A DNA stretch of 64,000 bases from Chishuiella changwenlii (GTDB lineage Bacteria; Bacteroidota; Bacteroidia; Flavobacteriales; Weeksellaceae). The DNA lies in the NCBI RefSeq assembly GCF_900142565.1, contig NZ_FRBH01000004.1, positions 1-64,000 on the forward strand, read 5' to 3'. Position 1 is the first letter of the stretch. Each line of letters starts with the position of its first letter. A model generated the notes under the pieces. That model worked only from the letters and a program-made list of their open reading frames with translations. It searched no databases and was not told where the DNA came from. The position numbers and the translations under genes are program-made. Positions 52,962 to 61,919 of this stretch are shown here, in pieces.

Positions 52962-54545
52962 ATGAAAGTAAGACAACTTTTCGTAGTAGGATCTATCGTT
53001 ATTTTAGTTGCAATTGTCGCTGCATCTCTACTTTGGCCAGGAATTCTATGGTCATTAATTATCGTTATTCCTCTTATTGGATTAGGAATCTCTGATATTA
53101 TGCAAACAAAGCATGCAATTAGAAGGAATTTCCCTGTAGTTGGACATGGACGTTATTTATTAGAAAGCATTCGTCCAGAAATTATGCAATATTTTGTAGA
53201 AACAGATACAGAAGGTAAACCAATTGATCGTTTAATGCGTAGCATGGTTTATCGTCGTGCAAAAAATGTAATTGATACCGTTCCATTTGGAACTCAATTA
53301 GATGTTTATCAACCAGGATACGAATGGTTAAACCATTCTATGTATGCAGGTAAAATTAAACATGCTGATGATCCTCGTGTAAAAGTTGGTGGTAGCGAAT
53401 GTAAACAACCATATTTAGCAAGTTTGTTAAATATCTCTGCAATGTCTTTTGGATCTTTAAGTGAGAATGCTGTTTTAGCAATGAATAAAGGTGCTAAAAT
53501 GGGAAATTTTGCTCACAATACTGGTGAAGGAGGTATTTCTCCATATCATTTAGAGCCAGGTGGAGATTTAATTTGGCAAATTGGTACTGGATATTTTGGT
53601 TGTCGTGCTGCTGATGGTGGTTTCGATCCTAATAAATATATTGAGAGAGCAACTTTACCAAATGTAAAAATGATCGAATTAAAAATTTCTCAGGGAGCAA
53701 AACCTGGTCACGGAGGAATTTTACCATCAAATAAGAATACACCAGAAATTGCTGCCATTCGTGCAGTAGAACCATATACAACTGTAGATTCACCTCCTTC
53801 TCACTCTGCTTTTTCGGATGCAGAAGGAATGTTACATTTCATTAAGCAATTAAGAGATTTATCTGGAGGAAAACCAGTTGGTTTTAAATTATGTATTGGT
53901 ATCAAACGTGAGTTTATTGAAATTTGTGAAGCAATGATCAAAACTGGTATTAAACCAGATTATATTGCTATTGATGGTGGTGAAGGTGGAACTGGAGCTG
54001 CGCCTGTAGAGTTTTCAAACTCTTTAGGAATGCCTTTATTAGACGGTTTAGCTTTTGCAGTTGATACTTTACGTGGTTACAATCTTAAAAAAGATATCCG
54101 TATTGTGGCATCAGGTAAAATTATTTCATCTTTCCATATTGCTCGTGCAATGGCAATTGGAGCGGATTTAGTTTACTCTGCTCGTGCTATGATGATGGCT
54201 GTAGGTTGTATTCAAGCTTTACAATGTAATACAAATACATGTCCTGTTGGAGTAGCAACACAAGACCGTGAGTTAATGAAAGGTTTAGATATCCAAGATA
54301 AATCTGTTCGTATGTATAACTTCCACAAGAAAACAATGCATATTTTATCAGAATTAATTTCTGCGACTGGTGTAAAATCTCATCGTGATTTTAACAGATC
54401 ACACGTAAATTTACGTATAGATAATACACGTATTATGTCTTACGATCAATTATATCCTATCGTTGAAGAAGGAGCATATATTGGAAAAACTGTTGAAGAT
54501 ATTTTACAAGAAATTAGAGTACGTACTTTAAGTAAAGTAAATTAA
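52962..54545 (+). CDS. Membrane-anchored FMN glutamate-synthase-like protein
   Basis: This 527-residue protein has two N-terminal membrane helices (about 6-27 and 30-45) followed by the FMN-binding domain of glutamate synthase: MSFGSLSENAVLAMNKGAK, ELKISQGAKPGHGGILP, IAIDGGEGGTGAAP, RIVASGKIISSFHIARAMAIGAD. The 3Fe-4S cysteines are Cys416, Cys422 and Cys427 (CIQALQCNTNTCPVGVATQ). The glutaminase and GXGXG domains of the full GltB are missing, and no small subunit is adjacent, so it is a standalone membrane redox enzyme of unsettled role. Strong codon bias suggests good expression. Confidence 0.9.
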   Translation: MKVRQLFVVGSIVILVAIVAASLLWPGILWSLIIVIPLIGLGISDIMQTKHAIRRNFPVVGHGRYLLESIRPEIMQYFVETDTEGKPIDRLMRSMVYRRAKNVIDTVPFGTQLDVYQPGYEWLNHSMYAGKIKHADDPRVKVGGSECKQPYLASLLNISAMSFGSLSENAVLAMNKGAKMGNFAHNTGEGGISPYHLEPGGDLIWQIGTGYFGCRAADGGFDPNKYIERATLPNVKMIELKISQGAKPGHGGILPSNKNTPEIAAIRAVEPYTTVDSPPSHSAFSDAEGMLHFIKQLRDLSGGKPVGFKLCIGIKREFIEICEAMIKTGIKPDYIAIDGGEGGTGAAPVEFSNSLGMPLLDGLAFAVDTLRGYNLKKDIRIVASGKIISSFHIARAMAIGADLVYSARAMMMAVGCIQALQCNTNTCPVGVATQDRELMKGLDIQDKSVRMYNFHKKTMHILSELISATGVKSHRDFNRSHVNLRIDNTRIMSYDQLYPIVEEGAYIGKTVEDILQEIRVRTLSKVN

Positions 54546-54568
54546 TCGTTGTTTAACGATCAAAATAT

Positions 54569-54597
54569 AAAGGTTGGCAATGTGCCAACCTTTTTTT
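54569..54597 (+). terminator. Terminator of glutamate-synthase-like gene
   Basis: The stem AAAGGTTGGCA/TGCCAACCTTT with an ATG loop is followed by T bases. Its core AAAGGTTGGCA is the same as in the long palindrome at 59380-59429. Confidence 0.93.
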
Positions 54598-54621
54598 ATT
54601 ATATACTTATCAGATTTCTAA

Positions 54622-55626
54622 CTAACAAGTCGAATCACGAATTTTCAGTTTCGTATCAAAGACAACTATTTTTTCTGTTTTTAGATTCTTTTCTAATTGT
54701 TGAATAATCAAATTAGCAGCTTCTACCCCCATATCGTGTAAAGGTTGCTCTACCGTCGTTAATTTAGGATAAACAATTGTAGATAATTCTGTCCCAGAAA
54801 AGCCAGCGATTGCAACGTCTTTTGGAACACTTATATCCTGCTCTCTTAAATAATTCATAGCACCAATTGCCATCGTATCTGTAAAAGCAAAAATAGCATC
54901 AAATTCAATGTTTCTTTTTAAAAGCTTTTTTGCAGCTTTCATTCCTCCATCGAAAGTTAGTTTAGTTTTTACTAATAATTTTGAATCAAATTTTAAATCG
55001 AACTGATACAATGCATCTTGATAGCCTCTTAATCGTTCAGTAGCGTTATAAATGTAATCTGGAGCTTGTAAATAAACAATATTCTTTCTACCACTTTTTA
55101 TAAGATGTTCTACAATTGCTTTTGCTCCTTCGTAATCATTTACAATTACTTTTGGTACTTTTAATGATGGAGCAATACGGTCATACAAAACTATTGGTAT
55201 TCCACTTTCCTGAAATTCTACACACAAATCTATATTATGAGTTTTGTGACACATACTCATAATGATACCATCTACGTGAAATTCTTTCATCATCAGTAAA
55301 CTTTTCCTTTCAATTTCTGGATCTTCACTAGACTGTGCTACCATAACACGATAACCTTTAAGAACAGCTGTTTGCTGTATACCTTCTATTACTTTTGCTG
55401 CAAAAGGAGTTACCATTTCTGGAACAATAACACCAATACTAAATGAACGCCCTAGTTTTAGGTTTTTAGCAATAAGATTTGGTTTATATCCTAATTTTTG
55501 AGCAGCATCTAATACAACATCCCTTGTCTCTTTGCGAATATTTTTATCTCCAGATAAAGCTCTAGATACTGTTGAAGTAGACAATAGAAGATATTTTGAT
55601 AAATCTTTAAGTGTTACTGATTTCAT
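54622..55626 (-). CDS. LacI-family transcriptional repressor
   Basis: This 334-residue regulator has an N-terminal LacI helix-turn-helix (VTLKDLSKYLLLSTSTVSRALSGDKNIRKETRDVVLDAAQKLGYKPNLIAKNL) and a periplasmic-binding-protein-like sugar-sensing domain (FSIGVIVPEMVTPFAAKVIEGIQ, DGIIMSMCHKT, DAIFAFTDTMAIGAMNYLREQ, IAGFSGTELSTIVYPKLTTVEQP). It is divergent from the dehydrogenase/permease operon, with two CG-centred palindromic operators in the shared 153-bp region. It should repress that operon until its sugar or polyol inducer binds. Confidence 0.94.
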   Translation of the reverse strand: MKSVTLKDLSKYLLLSTSTVSRALSGDKNIRKETRDVVLDAAQKLGYKPNLIAKNLKLGRSFSIGVIVPEMVTPFAAKVIEGIQQTAVLKGYRVMVAQSSEDPEIERKSLLMMKEFHVDGIIMSMCHKTHNIDLCVEFQESGIPIVLYDRIAPSLKVPKVIVNDYEGAKAIVEHLIKSGRKNIVYLQAPDYIYNATERLRGYQDALYQFDLKFDSKLLVKTKLTFDGGMKAAKKLLKRNIEFDAIFAFTDTMAIGAMNYLREQDISVPKDVAIAGFSGTELSTIVYPKLTTVEQPLHDMGVEAANLIIQQLEKNLKTEKIVVFDTKLKIRDSTC

Positions 55627-55668
55627 GTAGAAAGTTCTTTAACTCAAATATAAACTATTTAGGTAAAC

Positions 55669-55709
55669 AACCTGCAAACGTTTGCAGATTTTGGGAACGT
55701 TTGCAGGTT
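55669..55709. promoter_or_regulatory. LacI-type double operator
   Basis: A perfect 16-bp palindrome CTGCAAACGTTTGCAG (55672-55687) and a second half-degenerate site TTGGGAACGTTTGCAG (55691-55706), both centred on AACGTT as in LacI/GalR operators, are 19 bp apart centre to centre. The outer arms AACCTGCAAACGT and ACGTTTGCAGGTT form a perfect 13-bp inverted repeat around the whole element. It sits between the regulator and the operon it should control. Confidence 0.9.
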
Positions 55710-55779
55710 ATATGTCACTTAACTACAACGTTATAATAGCTACTTTAGCTAAAATATATACATTAACTAATTATACTAT

Positions 55780-57243
55780 ATGACTAAAATTAATATAGAA
55801 TCCGAAAAAAATAGCATCATAAATTATAAATATGATAGAGCAAATTGTACATCTGGAATTGTACATATCGGAATAGGTAATTTTCATAGAGCACACCAAC
55901 AATTTTATACAAATCAATTATTAGAAAACCCTACTCAACATAATTGGGGTATTTGTGGTGTAGCATTATTACCTAGTGACGAAAAATTAATAAAGTCGCT
56001 TGAAAAACAAAATGGTGAATATACACTTACAGTTTGTGGAGGTAACTCTGAGAATAAAATATACACAATTGGATCGCTTATCGAATTAATTTGGGGTGTT
56101 GAAAATCCGAATGCTGTAATAGATAAAATCGCAAGCCATACTACTAAAATTATAACACTAACAATTACAGAAGGTGGATATAATATTGATAATACAAGTA
56201 AAAAATTCATGTTAGAAGAACCTTCTATTCTACATGATATCCAAAATCCAGAAAACCCAAAAACAGTTTTCGGATTTATCGCTGCTGGATTAAGAAAAAG
56301 AATGAATGCTGGACAAGAGGGAATTACTATACTTTCTTGTGATAATTTACAACATAATGGAGATACAGCAAAATATGCTTTTACAGCTTTCCTAGAAAAA
56401 CAAGACAGTCAATTAAAAGAATGGGCTTCAAATAATGTTTCATTTCCTAATAGTATGGTAGATAGAATTACTCCTGCTACAAAACCAGAAGATGTTATTT
56501 GGCTAAATAAACAAAACAATACCAACGATGAAATTCCTGTTTATTGTGAAGATTTTATACAATGGGTTATAGAAGATAATTTTATTGCTGGTCGACCACA
56601 ATGGGAAGATGTTGGTGTAGAGTTTACAGACGATGTTTCTACTTATGAAAACATGAAACTTAGTTTACTTAACGCCTCGCATACACTTCTTTCATATCCT
56701 TCTTTTTTAGCTGGTTTTAGAAAAGTTGATGAGGCTATGAAGAATGAATTAATCCTAAAGCTTCTAAAAGATTTTATGGATATTGACATTACGCCATATG
56801 TTCCTGCTCCTAAAAATACAGACTTAGAAATATATAAAGCGACTTTATTAGAAAGATTTGCAAATCCTGCTGTAAGCGATCAAGTAAGTAGACTTTGTTT
56901 TGATGGAATTTCAAAATTCCCTGTTTATATCGTTCCTAATCTTACAAAAATGATTGCTGACAATAAAGACTTAACACGAGTAGCATTTCTTGTAGCAAGT
57001 TATAGAGCGTATTTAAAAAATAAAATTGACGACAATGGAGCGGCTTATGAAATTGGTGAACCTTGGTTAACTAATGAAGAATACGCATTTGTAGAAAATG
57101 AAAATCCAGAAGAGTTTTTAAATTTTAAACCTTTTAAAGGATGTCCTTTAGCTTCGTCTCAGAATTTTATGCAATTGTATTTAAATTTTGTTAAGGAAAT
57201 TAATGATCAAGATACATTATCTGTCTTAAAAACAATTGTATAA
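55780..57243 (+). CDS. Mannitol/uronate dehydrogenase family protein
   Basis: This 487-residue NAD-dependent oxidoreductase of the mannitol dehydrogenase (MtlD/UxuB/long-chain polyol dehydrogenase) family has an N-terminal Rossmann segment GIVHIGIGNFHRAHQQFYTNQLL, ITLTITEGGYNI, ILSCDNLQHNG and VDRITPATKPE, and the C-terminal domain LLNASHTLLSYPSFLAGF with the conserved Asn, His and Lys region. The length fits mannitol 2-dehydrogenase or fructuronate reductase; which one cannot be told. First gene of a LacI-controlled operon; the permease starts 18 bp later. Confidence 0.9.
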   Translation: MTKINIESEKNSIINYKYDRANCTSGIVHIGIGNFHRAHQQFYTNQLLENPTQHNWGICGVALLPSDEKLIKSLEKQNGEYTLTVCGGNSENKIYTIGSLIELIWGVENPNAVIDKIASHTTKIITLTITEGGYNIDNTSKKFMLEEPSILHDIQNPENPKTVFGFIAAGLRKRMNAGQEGITILSCDNLQHNGDTAKYAFTAFLEKQDSQLKEWASNNVSFPNSMVDRITPATKPEDVIWLNKQNNTNDEIPVYCEDFIQWVIEDNFIAGRPQWEDVGVEFTDDVSTYENMKLSLLNASHTLLSYPSFLAGFRKVDEAMKNELILKLLKDFMDIDITPYVPAPKNTDLEIYKATLLERFANPAVSDQVSRLCFDGISKFPVYIVPNLTKMIADNKDLTRVAFLVASYRAYLKNKIDDNGAAYEIGEPWLTNEEYAFVENENPEEFLNFKPFKGCPLASSQNFMQLYLNFVKEINDQDTLSVLKTIV

Positions 57244-57261
57244 ATATAAAATCAAAACCTC

Positions 57262-58578
57262 ATGAAAACAAACAAACATTATATATGGCCCTTTGCTATT
57301 GTAACTTTCATTTACTTTATTGTAGGTTTCTTAACTACTGTAAATGAACAATTACAAGCGCCATTAAAAGTTACTTTTCTATCAGAAGCAGGAAATTATA
57401 AAAATACACTTACAACCTCTATTACCTTTTTCTTTTTTCTTGGTTACTTATTAAACAGTACTTTAGGAAGTAAATGGGTTAACATCTACGGTTATCAAAA
57501 AACGATTATTCGAGGATTATTATTCATTATTGCTGGTCTTTCTATGTATTTAACATCTACTTGGGTAGGTTATACTTTTCCAGATAGTGCTTTACATTTT
57601 TCTAGCGCAACTATTCCTTATGGTTTTCTATTCTTTATTTTTGGTTCATTTTTAATGGGTACTTCTGCAGCCATTATACAAGTTGTAGTTAATCCGTATG
57701 TTGCTTCATATAACTTAAAAGGAACTACATCTGTACAACGTTTAAATATTACAACTGGTATTAATTCTATCGGTACAACAGCTGCTCCTTTTTTTGTTAC
57801 ACTTATTATGTTTAGTGGTACTTCTATAGAAAATGTGCAAATACAACAATTGCTAATTCCACTTGCTGTATTAATTCTTATTATTTTAATTGTTACTTTT
57901 TTAACTTCTAAATTATCTATTCCAGATATAGCAAACACAAGAGCTTCTGAAGAAGAACCTCTCGAAAGAAGCATTTGGTCTTTTAGACATTTTGTTTTGG
58001 GTGTACTTGCTATTTTCTTTTATGTAGGAACAGAAGTTGCCATTGGTGCAAATATTAATTTGTATGCTTTTGAGCTTATGCAAACTGGTCGTACAATTAA
58101 ATACTTTGGACACACCGATCTTATTATTGGAGGAAAAGATTTAGGAATACACGCATTTTTATCTACTCTTTACTGGGGAGGTTTCTTAGTTGGTCGTGTT
58201 ATATCTAGTTTTCTTAAAAATGTATCTGCTCGTCAACAACTTATAACAACCTCATCTCTTGCAGCGATATTGGTAATAATTGCAATGACAACAGAAAATA
58301 TTTGGTTTCTTGTTGCCATAGGATTATTACATTCTTCTATGTGGAGCTGTATCTATTCATTATCTATTAATGGGCTTAAACAATATACATCTAAAGCATC
58401 TGGTGTTTTTGTTTCTGCTGTATTTGGTGGTGCAGTTTTCACTTTAGTACAAGGAGGTTTAGCAGATTATATGGGTTCATGGAGATGGACTTGGATATTA
58501 TCAGTTATATGTGAGTTGTTAATACTTTCTTACGCTTTATTTGGTTCTACTCAACGAAAAAAAGACATCTTACCTTAA
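57262..58578 (+). CDS. Sugar MFS transporter (FucP/GluP type)
   Basis: This 438-residue inner-membrane protein has about twelve hydrophobic helices and no signal peptide. The layout (FLTTVNEQLQAPLKVTF near residue 23, FFLGYLLNSTLGSKWVNIYGYQKTIIRGLL, a central cytoplasmic loop, and SSMWSCIYSLSINGLKQYTSKASGVFVSAVFGGAVF) matches the sugar/H+ symporter branch of the major facilitator superfamily. It follows the dehydrogenase at 18 bp and precedes a barrel protein at 5 bp, so the three genes form one operon for uptake and oxidation of a sugar alcohol or uronate. Confidence 0.9.
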   Translation: MKTNKHYIWPFAIVTFIYFIVGFLTTVNEQLQAPLKVTFLSEAGNYKNTLTTSITFFFFLGYLLNSTLGSKWVNIYGYQKTIIRGLLFIIAGLSMYLTSTWVGYTFPDSALHFSSATIPYGFLFFIFGSFLMGTSAAIIQVVVNPYVASYNLKGTTSVQRLNITTGINSIGTTAAPFFVTLIMFSGTSIENVQIQQLLIPLAVLILIILIVTFLTSKLSIPDIANTRASEEEPLERSIWSFRHFVLGVLAIFFYVGTEVAIGANINLYAFELMQTGRTIKYFGHTDLIIGGKDLGIHAFLSTLYWGGFLVGRVISSFLKNVSARQQLITTSSLAAILVIIAMTTENIWFLVAIGLLHSSMWSCIYSLSINGLKQYTSKASGVFVSAVFGGAVFTLVQGGLADYMGSWRWTWILSVICELLILSYALFGSTQRKKDILP

Positions 58579-58607
58579 TACAAATGAATACTACCAATTT
58601 TTATATC

Positions 58608-59360
58608 ATGCGCTTTTGTAAAAAAGCGTATGATAAATTATGTCTTATATCTTTCTTTTTAATGATTTTTCATTTTGTTAACGGACAAGAGTTTCATTCG
58701 AAATTTAATTTAAGTAACAATCATTTATGGAGAGGAATGGAAGTAACGTCTGGATTAGTTTATACTGGTCATTTACAACTTGAAGGTGAAAACTTTTATG
58801 GTGGTTTTTGGGTTGGAGGAAATACTTCTGGTTCTTATAAAGAGTTTGATCACTACATAGGATACAAAACTAAAAATGATCGAATTAAAATTGAGTTATG
58901 GGATATCTACAATTTTTCTCCTGATGCGACTTATAACAATAAAGAATATTTTAATTATTCGGCAGCAACTACTGGACGTTTTTGGGATTTCAGAACATAT
59001 TATACAATAAGTGAAAAATTTCCATTACAAGTAAGTTGGAATTTTGTGATGTTTGGTCGTGACCGAAATATAGAAAATTCGGGCAATAAATATTCTTATT
59101 TTACAAGTTTAGAATATCCATTAATAAGAAAAGACGATTTAGAAGTAAGAGGACGTGTTGGTTATGCAGATGCCATAAATTCTTATAACGAAAAAGCTAA
59201 TTTCTTTTCTAGTAATAATGGAATAAACGAAGTAAGTCTTATTATCTCTAAAAAATATGCTATTGGTAATTTTACTATTCCGTTAGGATTTTGGGCAATG
59301 TGGAACCCTGTAGATAATAAAGCTTACATACAATTGTCCTTGCAGTTGTTTTCTTTTTAA
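58608..59360 (+). CDS. Outer-membrane beta-barrel protein of the polyol operon
   Basis: This protein is about 250 residues from the preferred ATG at 58608 (MRFCKKAYDKLCLISFFLMIFHFVNGQ, a usable signal peptide). The frame also opens at 58584 with eight extra residues. The mature part has alternating strand pattern and an early NLSNNHLWRGMEVTSGLVYTGHLQLEGENFYGGFWVGGNTSG motif like the TorF/Gcw_chp putative porin family. The final aromatic strand (AYIQLSLQLFSF) fits a barrel. It probably provides an outer-membrane route for the substrate of the adjacent permease. Confidence 0.78.
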   Translation: MRFCKKAYDKLCLISFFLMIFHFVNGQEFHSKFNLSNNHLWRGMEVTSGLVYTGHLQLEGENFYGGFWVGGNTSGSYKEFDHYIGYKTKNDRIKIELWDIYNFSPDATYNNKEYFNYSAATTGRFWDFRTYYTISEKFPLQVSWNFVMFGRDRNIENSGNKYSYFTSLEYPLIRKDDLEVRGRVGYADAINSYNEKANFFSSNNGINEVSLIISKKYAIGNFTIPLGFWAMWNPVDNKAYIQLSLQLFSF

Positions 59361-59379
59361 GATAAATTATACATTAAAA

Positions 59380-59429
59380 AATCTGAATAAGTAAAGGTTG
59401 GCAATTGCCAACCTTTACTTATTCAGATT
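59380..59429. terminator. 50-bp perfect palindrome, bidirectional terminator
   Basis: The sequence from 59380 to 59429 is a perfect palindrome with no loop (half-site centre TTGGCAATTGCCAA). As RNA each strand folds into a hairpin of more than 20 bp, and A/T runs lie on both sides. It lies between the convergent barrel and lipocalin genes. Its core AAAGGTTGGCA is shared with the terminator at 54569-54597. Confidence 0.9.
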
Positions 59430-59434
59430 ATAAA

Positions 59435-59986
59435 TTAATCTTGTTTTGTCCAAGTTAGTTTATTTACATCATATCCTTTTTCTTGTGCATAAAGAAGATA
59501 TTTTTGTTTTACTTCTTCGGAGATTGTGTTCTCTCTCGATAAAATCCACATATAATCGTGGCTTTCACCAAAAACTAAAGCGGTTTCGTAATCAGGTTCC
59601 ATCATTACAACATTGTAACCAGAGTAAAAAGGTCCAAAAAAAGAAACTTTTAATGCGCCCATTCCTTCTTCTCCATTAAAAGTCGCTTTCCCTTTAACTT
59701 CTGTCCACTTCTCCTCTATCAGATCAAATCCTCTGTTATAAACTTCTATTGTTCCATTTTTATTTAAAAAATAAGTTGCAGAAACATCGCTTAAATTCTT
59801 TTCATATTTAAAATCTAATCGAGCAATTTCATACCACTTTCCCATGTACTGTTGTGTATCAAAATTACTTACCACATCTACATAAGATGGTATTTGCAAT
59901 TTTCGATTACTTAGCCAAGCATAATAAAGTCCTCCAATACCTGCTATTGCTAAACCTGAAATTATTTTTTTGTTTAAACTTTTCAT
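59435..59986 (-). CDS. Lipocalin-family protein (Blc-like)
   Basis: This 183-residue protein has an N-terminal hydrophobic segment (about 9-25) that may be a membrane anchor or uncleaved signal, then a lipocalin domain with signature MGKWYEIARLDFKYEKNLSDVSATY (48-72), the NRGFD strand and the terminal DYMWILSRENTISEEVKQKYLLYAQEKGYD. It matches bacterial Blc-type lipocalins, which bind lysophospholipids or fatty acids in the envelope. Unlike E. coli Blc it lacks a lipobox Cys. It ends 6 bp from the long palindrome and is 12 bp downstream of the hydrolase gene. Confidence 0.9.
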   Translation of the reverse strand: MKSLNKKIISGLAIAGIGGLYYAWLSNRKLQIPSYVDVVSNFDTQQYMGKWYEIARLDFKYEKNLSDVSATYFLNKNGTIEVYNRGFDLIEEKWTEVKGKATFNGEEGMGALKVSFFGPFYSGYNVVMMEPDYETALVFGESHDYMWILSRENTISEEVKQKYLLYAQEKGYDVNKLTWTKQD

Positions 59987-59998
59987 GTTCTAATTTCT

Positions 59999-60832
59999 TT
60001 AGCTTTTTACATCTAAAAGGAACTCAAGTAAATCCATGTTCAATTGATCTTTGTGCGTAATATTTAGTCCATGTGGTGCATCATCATAAATAATATATTT
60101 CGCATTAGAAATTAACTTTGCTGCCTGGTCTCCTGCTGTTTCGATTGGAACTGTTTGATCGTCCTTACCATGAATAATTAAAGTTGGTACTTCTATCATT
60201 CTACATTCCGTTCTAAAATCTGCGTCCATCCAAGAAAGAGCGGCTTTTAAAGTTGCAATCGGTGAAGCATGTGAGGCAACAGAAAAATCAAACTCTAATT
60301 GCTGTTTACTAACTGTTTTCTTAAGCGTACTATAACTATAGAATCCTTTGTGGAAATCTTCTAAAAACTCTAATCTATTTGTTTCAAGTTGATGAACAAT
60401 TCCATCTAAATCTTCTTGTGGTACGCCATGCTCATTATCATCCGTTTTTTTAACTAATGGAATAATCGAACTAATTAAGGCTATTTTCGAAATATTTTGG
60501 TTTCCATAATTCGATATGTAACGAACAACTTCTCCTCCACCCATCGAAAATCCAACTAGAATAACATTATTTAATTGTAATTCATCAATTAAAGCATGTA
60601 AATCCTCTGCTAAAGCATTGTAATCGTATTTTTCCCATGTTGCACAAGATTTCCCAAAACCTTTTCTATCATAAGCAATACATCTAAAACCTGCTTCTAC
60701 TATTTTTGGAATTTGATATTCCCAAGATTGTAAACTTAATGGCCAACCATGTATTAAAATTACTGGTTGAGCATGTTTATCTCCATAATCTACATAGTTT
60801 AGTTTGTAATCATTTCTTGTTAATTTAGCCAT
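59999..60832 (-). CDS. Alpha/beta hydrolase (chloroperoxidase-like)
   Basis: This 277-residue cytoplasmic hydrolase has HGWPLSLQSWEYQ (oxyanion HGW, 29-31), the nucleophile elbow GFSMGG (Ser96), the acid loop LIIHGKDDQTVP and the His in DDAPHGLNITHKDQLN. It matches the non-haem chloroperoxidase/esterase branch, whose real substrates are usually esters or epoxides. The stop is 12 bp before the lipocalin start on the same strand, so the two may be co-transcribed and both act on lipids. Confidence 0.9.
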   Translation of the reverse strand: MAKLTRNDYKLNYVDYGDKHAQPVILIHGWPLSLQSWEYQIPKIVEAGFRCIAYDRKGFGKSCATWEKYDYNALAEDLHALIDELQLNNVILVGFSMGGGEVVRYISNYGNQNISKIALISSIIPLVKKTDDNEHGVPQEDLDGIVHQLETNRLEFLEDFHKGFYSYSTLKKTVSKQQLEFDFSVASHASPIATLKAALSWMDADFRTECRMIEVPTLIIHGKDDQTVPIETAGDQAAKLISNAKYIIYDDAPHGLNITHKDQLNMDLLEFLLDVKS

Positions 60833-60953
60833 AATAATATTTTTTTATAGTTAGTAATAATTAGTTAATTATAATCGATTATCATGCAAGCTTTGAGCCA
60901 ATTGTATAAAATATAAATAAATTAACTTTTACACTTTATATATTTTAAAAACA

Positions 60954-60978
60954 AAAAGACCAACAAAGCTGGTCTTTT
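60954..60978 (-). terminator. Terminator of amidohydrolase gene
   Basis: The stem AAAAAGACC/GGTCTTTTT with loop AACAAAG is followed on the minus strand by T bases, about 60 bp after the amidohydrolase stop. Confidence 0.8.
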
Positions 60979-61035
60979 TATTGAAATATTTTTGATTGGA
61001 AAATGTGGTATTATTCTGAGTTTTTAACTGTAACA

Positions 61036-61785
61036 TTACTTCTCTCTTCCATACCATTTTAAGGCATTTTTATAGAATATTGCCTCTTGGTCTTTTTCAG
61101 AAAAATGTTGTTGAACAAGCTCTATATCTTTCACAGAAAAAGGTACATTTGCTCTTGTAGATGGTAAATCTGTACCAAATAATAATGCTTCTGGATTAAT
61201 ACTATGAATGGTTTTCATAACTGGAATTGGGTCGAAATCAATTCGTCCAAATCCTGTTGCTTTTACTTTTATTCCTTTTTCTACATAATAATATAAATCT
61301 TTTAAGCCTTCAGCTGAAAGACCTAAATGATCGATAGAAAATGTTGGAATTAATTTTAAAACGTTATCTAAATCCTTTAAATCTTTACTGTCTATATACA
61401 ATTCTGTATGCCATCCAAATTGTTCAAAAAGTTGATTAGATAATTTTTCTAATTCTTCAATTTTTTCAGAACCTCCGCGTTTCACATTAAAGCGGACAGC
61501 TACAACGCCAACATCATTCAGCTTATTTAATAAATCTACATCCATATCTTTGGAAATATTTGCGACTCCAACAAAGTCATCTCCCAATGTTTCTAAAGCA
61601 TCTATAAGATAAGTTTGATCAAATTTCTGAAAAGATCCCGATACGATTGCTCCGCCAATTAGTCCATAATTTTCTACACTTTTTGTGTAAGATTTAGTAT
61701 CAAAAACTGGAGGTAAATAACCGTTGTTTTCTACTAAAGGAAATCTATCATCTATGATATGGAAATGTGCATCAAATAATTTCAT
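61036..61785 (-). CDS. Amidohydrolase 2-family TIM-barrel protein
   Basis: This 249-residue metal-dependent hydrolase begins with the metal motif FDAHFHIID (4-12). It continues through VVAVRFNVKRGG and SIDHLGLS to LLFGTDLPSTRAN with the final conserved Asp, and ends with the FYKNALKWYG helix typical of the amidohydrolase 2 (COG3618-like) family. Members hydrolyse lactones or decarboxylate aromatic acids. All key metal residues seem present. Single gene. A candidate -7 box (TAATTTTG, 61832-61839, minus strand) is 47 bp upstream. Confidence 0.85.
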   Translation of the reverse strand: MKLFDAHFHIIDDRFPLVENNGYLPPVFDTKSYTKSVENYGLIGGAIVSGSFQKFDQTYLIDALETLGDDFVGVANISKDMDVDLLNKLNDVGVVAVRFNVKRGGSEKIEELEKLSNQLFEQFGWHTELYIDSKDLKDLDNVLKLIPTFSIDHLGLSAEGLKDLYYYVEKGIKVKATGFGRIDFDPIPVMKTIHSINPEALLFGTDLPSTRANVPFSVKDIELVQQHFSEKDQEAIFYKNALKWYGREK

Positions 61786-61831
61786 TGTATAATATTCTAC
61801 TTATTGTTTAGCTAATTTGAAATATTTAATT

Positions 61832-61839
61832 CAAAATTA
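61832..61839 (-). promoter_or_regulatory. -7 box of amidohydrolase gene
   Basis: CAAAATTA on the plus strand reads TAATTTTG on the coding strand and matches TAnnTTTG, 47 bp before the start codon. Confidence 0.4.
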
Positions 61840-61919
61840 CAAGTCTATTTCATTTAAGTATTAACTATTTTACATGTGTTAAATAATTTATAAAAAAATA
61901 ATTCATTTAATTTTAGTTC

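Noticed and set aside
57618-57974. Minus-strand ORF of 118 codons inside the MFS gene
   Set aside because: Antisense shadow of a membrane protein gene; no domain or start context.
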